A DNA stretch of 64,000 bases from Phellopilus nigrolimitatus. Lineage: Eukaryota > Basidiomycota > Agaricomycetes > Hymenochaetales > Hymenochaetaceae. The stretch spans positions 1 to 64,000 of the forward strand of contig JAJOHG010000088.1 of NCBI GenBank assembly GCA_021029095.1, read 5' to 3'. The notes under the pieces are model-generated. The model saw only the letters and a list, made by a program, of their open reading frames with translations. It was not told the origin of the DNA and did no database searches. Every line of letters begins with the position of its first letter. The stretch's first letter is position 1. This document shows positions 55,301 through 64,000 of the stretch, piece after piece. Made by a program: the position numbers and the translations under genes.

Positions 55301-56590
55301 TTCCTCTTTCACCTTGAGCTGGCGATCTTATGGACATAGTAGGCGCTCGTTTCCATTGCACGATTTGCGAGTCGGTGGATATATGTTCGAATTATGAAGC
55401 TGCTGGCTTGCCTGGGAACCTAGATACTGACGATGGTGGTGACAATACCTCCCACATCATGATCAAGGTAAATATGCTCGACAGATAAAACACAGTTCTG
55501 ACCAAACTGACCAACTCATCTTATCGAAGATCCCCATCCCCTTAAATTCGAGCAAAGTGCAGACAGCGCGCGGCCGCTATGGACCGGTCGCGACTCACTG
55601 TACGTACAGCGCACACCCAGAAGACGCGTGCGCGCGGACTCGCTTCGGGAGGCCGACGCAGTCACCATCATCGGGTCCGGCTCGAAACATGCACGCAGCG
55701 GCTGCTGCGACCGCAAGGCGCTCGACCTCCGCATCGCGTGCAAGGGGTGCAACCAGAGCAACGTCGGCGTGCGGTTCCAATGTGCGACGTCTGCAACGAA
55801 GACCCAGTCGTATGGCTTGTAGTGTTTTCCCTATATTTGCAAAATGATGCGGGGCTTGACTGGAGCTGTTGTTCGCTCTTCGTATTGCTCCGTTCAGTGC
55901 GCCAACTGCGAGCAGCGATCGTATCTTCTTCACGACTTAATGCATATTTTCTTTAAGCTACCGCGGCCCGTGGACCGTCCGATTGAGTCGCAATTTGCCA
56001 TTCTGCCAATCCTGTACGTCCCCAACGCATTCCCTTCACATATCGTGTTCCGTAAACTAACGTCTGTTCGCGGATGTTAGGTACAGGCAGCCCGCAGGTC
56101 CAGCAGGTCGACTCAACCCCTCTCATCCCAAAGGTCCGTACACCCTTCCGTGTCCGGAAAACCAGTCTTCTTTTTCTGACGCAGTTTCATCTGCTGTTCC
56201 AGTTTATCTCGCGACACTTCACCACAACGCGGTGCTGTGTGATCACTGCATGGACTGCATCAAAGGCGTGTGGTTCCGTTGTGTGTACTGCGCGAAGGAT
56301 CTCTGCGATGTGTGCGAAAACTTGAGTCCGCACGCGCACGATCGCACCCATTTCTTCTATGTTTTTAAGGCGCCGGTGAATACTTTATTCTCTTGTGCTT
56401 TAAGTTTTTGTGCCTCTATTGTTACAACTCGGTTTACTCTATTTTAGGTGGATATGCAGATCTTCAGGTGAGAATAAATGTCTCTGTGTCACGTTTTACC
56501 TGACCGTTCGTTGCTTCGCAGGAGGACGCAGAGCTGGATAATCTGGAAGGGAGCCCACCGGTGCTGAACTATCCCGTGTATTACTTGTAA
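52400..56590 (+). pseudogene. ZZ-type zinc finger protein, frameshifted and interrupted
   Basis: Pieces in different frames reconstruct a multi-ZZ protein. There is an N-terminal Ser-rich part (from 52400, MSDTSSLVSLDKYKNRN), then DWRDPKLHWLASQKKL, then Cys-pair segments AFHYVCSTCGERTPR and GYELCPGCFETA. These are followed by a ZZ finger with QRYKCASCKNFVLCCACYK, a second with CAHCLMDI...VGARFHCTIC (split by the insertion 54254-55338), then NCEQRSYLLHDLMHIFFKLP, and a last ZZ with LCDHCMDCIKGVWFRCVYCA. It ends PPVLNYPVYYL at 56590. Frame changes near 52800, 53285 and 53530 show decay. Introns are still recognisable (for example 54188-54237). ZZ fingers normally bind peptides in ubiquitin or autophagy adaptor proteins. 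This copy is not expected to make that protein. Confidence 0.75.
54254..55325 (-). pseudogene. Intronless coiled-coil protein C-terminal fragment inserted in the ZZ gene
   Basis: On the minus strand the text runs QLKVKEEEVSSISRRLETTQ, LRQALQECAALKEDADVAKR and TEQAYREQLIRQLDEAGILE (heptad-rich coiled coil). It then continues into an acidic Ser/Pro-rich tail (EEDNELARYEDEDAFDLSFT) and ends SEAAEEFT at a stop codon at 54256, almost exactly at the insertion edge. A one-base frameshift lies near 54890. TCTTATGGACATA at 54241-54253 is repeated at 55326-55338 and removal of one copy restores a normal ZZ exon, so it is a 13-bp target-site duplication. The donor gene was not identified. Confidence 0.8.
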
Positions 56591-56939
56591 TGTCACTTCT
56601 GTTTGCTATCATTTTATTTCCAATTAGCATCACATGTATTTTGCCTTCCTGTACTTCCAGTGCTTGTTGTATATGTAGCGGATGCATTTCAATCTTCTTG
56701 GATGATTTATGGGTTGGCTCAGAGTGCAAAAAAGTGTAATCAAGACATAGTAATGTGTTGAGGGGCACTCTAATTTATGTTTGTTTGGAAAAGAAAACTA
56801 GACAATGAATTGTTCATGAGTGTGGCTTGAATGGAGCTCCGGGATCTACCCTATGACGTGCCACCGACTGCAGCTTCGAAATGATGTGTCATAAGGACAT
56901 CGGGTCTGGTCGGAAAGAAGGTTATTTGTAATAAATCTT

Positions 56940-57311
56940 GTCTTTCAAGTCGTTTTCATTGATCATAAATGAACAATGATTAAGATTTGACTTTTTAAAA
57001 ATCATTACTCATTGATGATCATCAATGATCATCAATGAGTAGTCATCACCAGTGATCACTAGTGAGCAACGAAAACATAACTTTTTTCATTGATGATCAC
57101 TGATGACTAGTGAATTCCAAGTCTCCGTTCATCGACGATCATCGATGATCACTAGTGATCACTAGTGATCATCGATGAATAGCTCTTGGACTTGGTTTTC
57201 ACCAGTGATCACTAGTGATCATCGATGATCATCGATGATCATCGATGAATTTCCCAAGTCAAAGTCCAAAATCCCAAGTCCAATGTTTTTTGTCCGATAG
57301 CGACCGTCATA
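56940..57311 (-). repeat. Right arm of Element C, inverted
   Basis: Its reverse complement follows the left arm, including the shared string of GATGATCATC and ACTAGTGATC units and CCAAGTCC words. Divergence increases toward the interior. Confidence 0.85.
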
Positions 57312-57318
57312 CAAGTCT

Positions 57319-57779
57319 GTGTACTGCAGACAACAGAGCTGCGCATGGCTTATGTAAAATTTGTCGTTCGCAGGTCGCTCCTTGTGCTCCCTGGTATGAT
57401 GTCTGCAAACTGCACGACGTCTTCTTTAGAATTGTTCTCGGACTTTGAGCAGTGGGTTGCAATTGCAGCCAACTGTATTCGACGCGAGGCATCTTGTTTA
57501 GTTGCAAGTTCAAGGATGCAGAGCTTGGGGACGGCCATACCCTTGCGGTTACAACACTAGAAGGTATTGCCGGTTCCTCGACAGCGCTGCGACTCACCCA
57601 GCAGTACGGACAGCCTCCAGCACCAGATCTGGCTAGCGCTGGCGAACGAAATGGTGAGCAAGGCTCGCAGCGAGAACCCGGCGGAGAGAGGAGACGAAAA
57701 AAAAGCGGCCAAAATTGCTCACATGGTTCGTTTCTCTTCCTGTACTCTGCATTCAAAATGTCTGATCTGTTTCGTGTAT
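57319..57779. other. Unidentified sequence between Element C and the PAT1 fragment
   Basis: An exon-like stretch near 57340-57560 has open frames (for example LLVLPGMMSANCTTSSLELF), but no family was recognised. It may be more captured or decayed coding DNA. Confidence 0.3.
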
Positions 57780-58420
57780 TGAAGAGTCGCTGCAATGACC
57801 TCATGACACAATCCGACAAGGACTTCATTACCCGCATTCAAGTCTCGCAGCTCGTCACTTTTGACCCATACACCAAGGATTCCTACGCCCAAGTGTATGG
57901 GTCGCTCCTGTGCTTGCAGATGGGCATCAATGCCAACGAAGAATGCGTGCTAAAGTTCGGGTCGGGTAAGGGCGTCGGCTTCGGTCTGAACCAGTGCGGA
58001 GGAAACAGGCGCTCGAACGCGATGGCAGCGGATGGAAGCGCAAGTGGTGAGGGTCATCGATAATGCCAGGCAATGGGAGAAGAAGGGCCTGCTCGCCATT
58101 CACAGCCTTCAGGGTGCTTTAGGAAAAACTGCTGGGCATAGCTACAAGGCGGCTCCACGCCAACTGCTACAGGTTGACACCAACGGCTCCTCTGAGTCCG
58201 TTGCGCATGCCATGGCCATATCTCGAAGGACAGCGGTAAGGAGAACATTGCTGGTACTGCGAAAGAGGCGGCTAAACGGGGCCACTCGGCGCTCGGTGCT
58301 CATGGCGATGAAGCTACAATCAGGTTACCTGGTTGACGAAGAGCCTGACACGTCGTATGCAAAGATCCTCTCACTCGCAGGGAATGCCTCGTCATTCTAC
58401 GTGTGGCAAGGCCCCATTAT
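57780..58420 (+). pseudogene. PAT1: PAT1 (topoisomerase II-associated/decapping activator) fragment, frameshifted
   Basis: SDKDFITRIQVSQLVTFDPY, VYGSLLCLQMGINANEECVL and KFGSGKGVGFGLNQCGGNRR match the conserved core of the fungal PAT1 family, followed in another frame by EAQVVRVIDNARQWEKKGLL, IHSLQGALGKTAGHSYKAAP and RQLLQVD. A one-base shift near 58022 separates the two. Upstream and downstream parts of PAT1 are not recognisable, and several normally conserved residues differ. PAT1 normally promotes mRNA decapping in the cytoplasm. This is a non-functional fragment, immediately outside Element C. Confidence 0.8.
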
Positions 58421-60200
58421 GACTATCCGAAAAGAAAGCAGAGTGGGACGCGAGAGCGGTCGGGGCGTAGGCCTGTTTATAAGTGCAGGCTGGTATGTCA
58501 ATGTCTAGTCACTACTTGCATCAGGAAGTTTTGTCTGGACATCACAGACTCGCAGTTTGTATATGGGCGTGGGTGGGAACGAACTAACAGAGGCGCGTCT
58601 GGAAAGACGTTTTGGTTTCAGTGGACAAATCTGTTTTGGAAGGCGCTGATGTCACCTCGCAGCACCTCGCCTTTTTTTCGCTATTCCAAATTCTGCTCTG
58701 TACGACTATTCGCGACTATGTCCTCGTTTGTTTATGTGCTGTGCTATCAGAGCGGTCTCACTTGCTTGGTACCTAGTCCAACATCGTTTTTTCTTGTGTC
58801 TGGAAACGTCTACCACCACCCGCCATTCGTTCTGGTCTATCGCTTTATCTCGTTTTGTCTCAGCTCAGCTGACTCCATTCGAATGTACAGTGCTCGGAGT
58901 TACAATGTTCGATCTTGCGTCAACTGCGAGTCCAACCTCTCAGCCATCTTCAACTCTGAAATTTGAGATTTGTGCACAGGCTCTCTCGGGAAACTGCGCA
59001 CGTTGACATGCAGATTGGATCTGGGTACCATACCAGGTTTCTACTGGTCGTCCGCACCGGGTTTTGATGGTCGCGCTATTCCCCGACGCTACAAACTCCT
59101 CACTGACTCTCTTCGGGGAAGGCGAGGTTAGCCACTATGTTTAAACCAAATGTTCTCCGATGACCTGAAACCAGCTCCTCTTGGTTTCGAACTTCAATAC
59201 AAGTCCGATTTCCTTTAATGATGAGAGACGATCGGTTGTTCGTTCATTTTTCCTAGAATTCAATGAAAGTGATAAGTTCGCATCAAGCAGCTGCTTGAGC
59301 TCCGTGTCGGAGTCGGAAAACCGATAAGGATTGTATGGTCACCTGTATAGACCCGCTCGGCTTCACGTACGTCTTTCAGCTTTCCTGACACGTTTCCGCT
59401 CATTCATCAAACATTTTCGCAAACCGCATTATTAACGCGAAGTGAGGACTGAACATACAGGACAAATGATGCATGTCAGATCGTCGACTATAGCCCTTCT
59501 GAGAAGCTTGAACCCTCAATGCTTTCTTGGGCGCCTAGCTGAATTAATAATTCATGCTTTTAATGGACGCCTTATGCACATTTAACTCGCGAAAATGGCG
59601 AAATCTCTGCGTCTAAATTCCCAAAAAGGAGGACGAGTCTTTCTCACCGGTTTCTTCGTCCTGCACTCTTTTTCTGCTTTCCCTATGTGTCTGGCGGCAG
59701 GATTCGACAATTCCTCATTACCGTAAATGATAGTCGCGCGTTCCAGTTTCATGTGTCCAAGCTATCAACTGCACGAAGTGCGGCGTCGAATGCCGTGCGG
59801 TATTATTCAATTCAAGCCGAACGGTTATGGGTAATTCATAATCCTTATGAGGATCTATTCAAATGTCTTTGAACGATGCCTCGCTATAATCCACCTTTCC
59901 ATGCCCCAAGGCAACTTCGACGCCCGCGATAATCTTGGGCAATCGAGTATTGGACTAACTCGAAGCGTGCCTCGGGCGCTGTATTCGCACTATCTCTCCA
60001 TGCTTGGAGGTGGACTTATGATCGATCCAATCAGTTGCTTTATGCAGAGCTATACTGCTGTAGGACGGCACAAGCGACGATCGGCCACATGTAGTCACCG
60101 CTCATTGCAACGAACCCGCCCTGTAATGTACGCGCACAGTATATCATCCGGCTTCTCAGGTTAGGATTAGTCGCAAAGATGGACAAACAGCTCCTAGGAA
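58421..60200. other. Intergenic region, no gene recognised
   Basis: The frames at 58403-58966, 59687-59872 and 59847-60164 carry no motif. No repeats were seen. Confidence 0.4.
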
Positions 60201-60210
60201 ACGCATAAAA
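60201..60210 (+). promoter_or_regulatory. TATA-like box of the secreted-peptide gene
   Basis: GCATAAAAGG lies about 85 bp before the ATG at 60293. A pyrimidine-rich stretch (GTCGTCTTCATTCTCC) follows, as is common at fungal transcription starts. Confidence 0.5.
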
Positions 60211-60292
60211 GGCTTCAGTCCGTCGTCTTCATTCTCCAGTTCTTTGTTCTCAGACTATCCAGCCTCATATATTACCGGAAAATACGCAAACG

Positions 60293-60522
60293 ATGTTGTC
60301 ATTCTACAAAGTCCTCATCGCACTCACCTTCGTGGCGGCTGCGCATGCACAAATCGCCTTACCCATCACTTCCTTGCTCCCTTCCTTGCTCCCTTCTGTT
60401 ACTATTGATACGCCGATCGTAGTAAGTCATAATCTTTTTAGTTGACGGTAACATATTGAGAAACTTCGTAATGGGACGTTACTTTACTTATTTCTCCTTA
60501 GGATGTCACTTTAAGGGCATGA
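60293..60522 (+). CDS. Tiny secreted peptide (49 residues)
   Basis: Exon 1 is 60293-60421, the intron 60422-60501 (GTAAGT...TTAG, 80 bp) and exon 2 60502-60522. The junction is in phase. The product begins with the signal peptide MLSFYKVLIALTFVAAAHAQ, and the mature part is only about 29 residues (IALPITSLLPSLLPSVTIDT, then PIVDVTLRA). It has no cysteine. If the intron is retained, the protein would end PIVVSHNLFS, 50 residues in all. A TATA-like box and a good start context support expression. Short cysteine-free secreted peptides of this kind are frequent in Agaricomycetes and their roles are unknown. Confidence 0.6.
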
Positions 60523-61710
60523 GCGACCTATCATTCTTCCCTGAAGATATATAAGGTTGAGTAATTGAAATGTATGTACCTCTAGGCTCGCCGTTGCCAT
60601 ATTCTCTTTCAAATCTTGCCGTCTTGGAGTTCTGACGATTGCTTCTTAGGGAATCTCGTGCGCTCCTGCGATAACAAGTTTTGGAACGGTTGAAATATTT
60701 AATTGACTGTACTGGCCAGTACTGCGTCTTGTGAAATGTTGAATGAATGATCTTGAACTACGAATTGCTCTTTTATTGTGCACTTCAAGCGTTTCTGATA
60801 AAAGAGTCGTGAGTTTTTCGCAAACTTTGCAGAAGGGAGGAAGGAGCACTTGACGAACAAGACACGCTTTGTGGCGCGTAAAGGTTTAACTCAAGGTCAC
60901 GTCCAAACTCCGACAACAGTCCAGCATCCAATCAGCATGACTTGACAATTAAGGCCGCTCCAAGTTATGCTGAGGAGGAAACTGTTGTACATGCAGACTT
61001 TTTTCACTTTTTCTCTTGCTTAACGACTTCTGCAATTTGTAAGTACTGCATATATCAGAGAAGATACAAGCTCGGCGACGAGACTCTTACTAAACGATCA
61101 GATGAAAGTAGATCAACTGCGCTGCGCTGCGAACTGAAGCAGATTGTAAAAAGAAACCATTCTGCGGCATGAACATGTTAAGAAGAGGGCCGCAAGATTT
61201 ATGTAATACAGGAGGGGGAAACCAAAGATAAAACCCAGGGAAATTGAGATTGCGGGCGTGGATATGCCATCCCAAGTACAAGAGAAAAGATAAACCTGCT
61301 ACTATATACCGTAAACGATACCTATGCATGCGTGATAAGTCCGTGTTTGTGTTTACAAAACAAAGAAAAACAGGGTTTGAGGAGACGTTGGATAAGTTAT
61401 GGGTAAGGCTGGACGTAGAGGACCAGCATGCAGGGTGAAAGAAAAATAAAGAAAGGGACAGAGAAGACAGTGCGAACGAGAATAACAGGTACAATCTCCA
61501 GACAGCGAGCGGAAAACAGAGCAAGACAAGAAAGCGACCGAAAGGAACCATAAAAACCATAAGAATGTTGAATCATCGAGGGCATGCCTCCGATGTCAGA
61601 CCCGAAAGAAAAGCGATACCCCGCAGTTGACCATCAATTGAAAAAGAGAAGTGAAGAAGATAGTAGACTAAGTACGTGCTTTTCATGAGTACGTGTTTTT
61701 CATGAGATCG
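60523..61710. other. Intergenic region, no gene seen
   Basis: The frames at 60942-61172 and 61090-61560 have no motif. 61400-61560 is purine-rich (GAAAGAAAAATAAAGAAAGG). It contains the 3' end of the histidine kinase gene. Confidence 0.45.
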
Positions 61711-64000
61711 TTACTGCAGAAGTGGCGAGCCTTGCCGTGAAGTTGGTCTATTCTTTTTGCGCTGACCTGCGATGATCAGCATTGACTTCAGGCTGCTCTC
61801 AAAGACGGGCTTGGTGAGCACACTGAAGAAATTCCATCAGAAGATGCCCATTTACGAAAGAAGGCCGATATATACCGATTAGCTCCAGCATCGAGGTACT
61901 CTTGCTGATCAGACAGGAGCGCATTGCCTAAAAAAATATTCAATAATCCGTCTATAATGAGTACGAATTGAACTCACCTGTGACACCAACAACCAAATCC
62001 TTGCGTTCGAGAGACCTCAAAACAGAGACGGTGTCTAAGCCAGACATAACCGGCTAACAAACGCGAGTCAGTCAGACACAACCATCTGACGCTATGCCTA
62101 CGCACCATCTGATTATCTAGGAACACCAGGTCAAACAAGTAAACATGTTTCTGACCAGATTTCTGTTCGCGCTCCAGGGGAAGAGGTGGAAGACCCGGCG
62201 GCATTCCCGGCTCTGCAGAAAGAACGCCAGGCGGAATTACACCGTCGAGGATCTTTTCCAGTGCAATCCTGCCGTTCTCCGCGACTGTGACCATGCACCC
62301 CAGGCGCGTCAGCATGCGCGACATCAGCGTGCGCGTGATCGGCTCGTCGTCTACAACTAGCACGTGTAGGCCTTGGCCGGGGAGAGCGGAATGCGAGAGA
62401 TGAACGGATGACTCGGGTGCGGGTTCAATGGGCGACTGTGGGAAGCTCGAGGGACCTGTTAAGGACGGAGAGGGCGGCGAGGGCGGAAGCACACTGAGCG
62501 GGTCCCCTTCATGAAGGTCATACACTGTGTCCCCGCTGAGCGTCTTGTTCGAAGGCTGAGTACCCACATCGGAGCCTGCCACCTGTGGCGGCGTCGCCGG
62601 AATCACGCAGAACGCCGGTGCCGGCGATGGCGGCGCATAGCCGAACTTCGGTTTCGGCTGCGACGCGAGTTCGAACATCCCGCGTTGGTCCATGACGTTC
62701 TTCAGCGCGCGTTCAGACGCGGATCGTTGGTGCACGGATGCGTCACGCTCGTGAGCGGGAGTCAAGGGAGTCCCGTTATTAGTGCCGGGCACCATCGTTG
62801 ACGGCGTGTCGCCCTCGCCCATCGCACGCGCAAACTTGAGGTCTTCAAGCCCGAGCGCGAGCTCACGTTCACCATCGGTATAGTCTGAGTCTTCATGCAT
62901 CATGTCTGGTCGGCCGTTGGTATTATTGATGGCCTTCTCGCCAATTCCCAGAGCTATTGAACGAGTGGCACTGAGCTAAACTGTTTCGGAAAAGGAGAGA
63001 AGAAACGAGCTTACGAAGCTCAACCCAGAATGTGCTTCCTTCGCCCAACTTGCTCTTGACTCCCAGACGCCCTCCACTGAGCTTGACAATCCGGCGCACG
63101 AGCGCGAGGCCGAGGCCAGTCCCCTTTCCACCCTGGTACTTTCCGATCTTAGAAAAAAGCTGCATCAGCAAAACATACTCGAAGACAGCGCGATACATAA
63201 AGTTACCTCTGTCTGCACGTATGGACTACCCATTTGCTGTGTGTCAGCATTGAAAGAAATACGAAACAGAAAGGTCTACGTACCTGAAAAGCTTGTTATC
63301 CACCAGGTCCCGCGCACGAATCCCGACGCCCGTGTCGTGCACCTCGATGCGCACGACGATGCGGTCGAGCGCGTTCAGGTCGAGCGAGTCGTGCCGCACG
63401 AGCTGTGCCACCGAGAGCGGTGTGAAGGGCACGGCTGCGGCTGCAGGAAGCCCGCCCTTCTCCGCCATGTCGAGCGCATCGCCCTCCACAATTCGGACGT
63501 CTTGCGTGCTCTTGTCTCTGGTCCGCGACCGCTCCTTGTTCTTCCGGCTCGACAGGCGCCGCCACGGCAAGAGAGGTCTTGGCGCCGGACGCGAGGTGCG
63601 GTTCTCCGTCGGACCGACAGGGGCAGCCTCGCTTCTGCTCTCGCCGTCGTTCGATTGCACAGCCCATTCTCGATCTTCCTTCTTACTCTCACTTGCCACA
63701 CAGTTCAACACGCCTACTTCCTCTATCTCAACCTCTCCATCCGCATCCACAGCACCGCTTACCGTCCGCGCCGAGCCCATGACCGAGGGTAGCAGAGGCA
63801 GCACGAGGCGCGTCACGATCCGAATCTGGCCGCCGGCGGGCGTGAACTTACACGCGTTGCTCGCGAGGTTGTTCACAATCTGGCGCAGGCGCATCTCGTC
63901 GCCCAGAACAAGCCCGTCCGCGTCTGCGCGTGCGGCGAGTTCCGCTGCAATCGCCGCGGCGTCATGGCCTTGCGCAGCCAGTGACGCGCGCCGCGCGATC
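61711..64000 (-). CDS. Sln1-type hybrid histidine kinase, C-terminal part (gene continues past the window)
   Basis: Minus-strand order is N box LRQIVNNLASNACKFTP, an approximately 110-residue Ser/Arg/acidic insertion, G1 box VHDTGVGIRARDL, G2 box GGKGTGLGLALVRRIVKLSG and SKLGEGSTFWVEL. A 170-residue Ser/Pro-rich linker leads to the receiver domain: LHVLVVDDEPITRTLMSRML, FDLVFLDNQM with the phospho-acceptor Asp, PVMSGLDTV, VGVTGNALLSDQQEYLDAGA and the TKPVFESSLKSMLIIAG Lys. It ends RQGSPLLQ at 61711. Short introns interrupt the receiver. Sln1 proteins are osmosensors of the HOG phosphorelay. The sensor, HAMP and HisKA parts lie beyond 64000 and were not seen. The assignment to the Sln1 class is from the receiver sequence. 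Confidence 0.88.

Larger units (their letters stand above)
51735..57311. mobile_element. Element C: foldback-like element with palindromic-repeat arms enclosing gene fragments
   Basis: The outer ends TGACGGTCGTTACTGGACAA (51736) and the reverse complement of the right end (TGACGGTCGCTATCGGACAA) form terminal inverted repeats. The direct repeat CAAGTCT at 51728-51734 and 57312-57318 may be a 7-bp target duplication. About 200 bp of the arms align well and the palindromic character extends to about 370-400 bp. The interior (52131-56939) is a degenerate ZZ-finger gene with a second insertion. No transposase was recognised. An alternative is two solo inverted elements that flank an old gene. The single outer duplication argues for one unit. 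Confidence 0.7.

Overview
The window is nuclear DNA of a basidiomycete fungus, most likely an Agaricomycete (the protein families resemble those of Polyporales). The evidence is dense short GT-AG introns, DUF6533 and DUF6534 membrane proteins, a tandem pair of cytochrome P450s of the O-methylsterigmatocystin-oxidoreductase-like type, a large Ala-rich F-box protein, and an Sln1-type hybrid histidine kinase. No tRNA, rRNA or CRISPR array was recognised.

Layout. 1-8.1 kb is a nested transposon. Element A (600-8090, 29-30 bp terminal inverted repeats, 8-bp target duplication) carries an intron-containing fragment of the coatomer beta' gene (SEC27) and has been entered by Element B (869-6303), a foldback-like element whose long inverted arms are arrays of short repeats. 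8.2-18.7 kb is a large imperfect palindrome: two inverted DUF6533 genes flank a spacer with an F-box gene and a small gene resembling cytochrome c oxidase subunit VIIc. 19-30 kb holds a TKL-like protein kinase, a TMEM184/Ost-alpha family membrane protein and an N-acetylglucosamine-6-phosphate deacetylase, all on the minus strand. 32-38 kb holds a second COX VIIc-like gene, an unrecognised three-helix membrane protein and a DUF6534 gene. 40-51 kb holds two P450 genes, a second copy of Element A with SEC27 sequence, and a second DUF6534 gene. 51.7-57.3 kb is Element C, a second foldback-like element with arms made of overlapping palindromes. It encloses a frameshifted ZZ-finger gene that has itself received an intronless coiled-coil gene fragment flanked by a 13-bp duplication. 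57.3-60.5 kb has a PAT1 pseudogene fragment and a tiny secreted-peptide gene. The right edge is the 3' part of a hybrid histidine kinase.

The intact genes are mostly unrelated housekeeping or family genes rather than one pathway. The unusual aspect is the repeated co-occurrence of inverted-repeat elements with fragments of host genes (SEC27 twice, a ZZ protein, a coiled-coil protein, possibly PAT1). This suggests active gene-fragment capture in this genome. Exon models were read by eye from splice signals and family similarity, so gene ends are more certain than every internal boundary.
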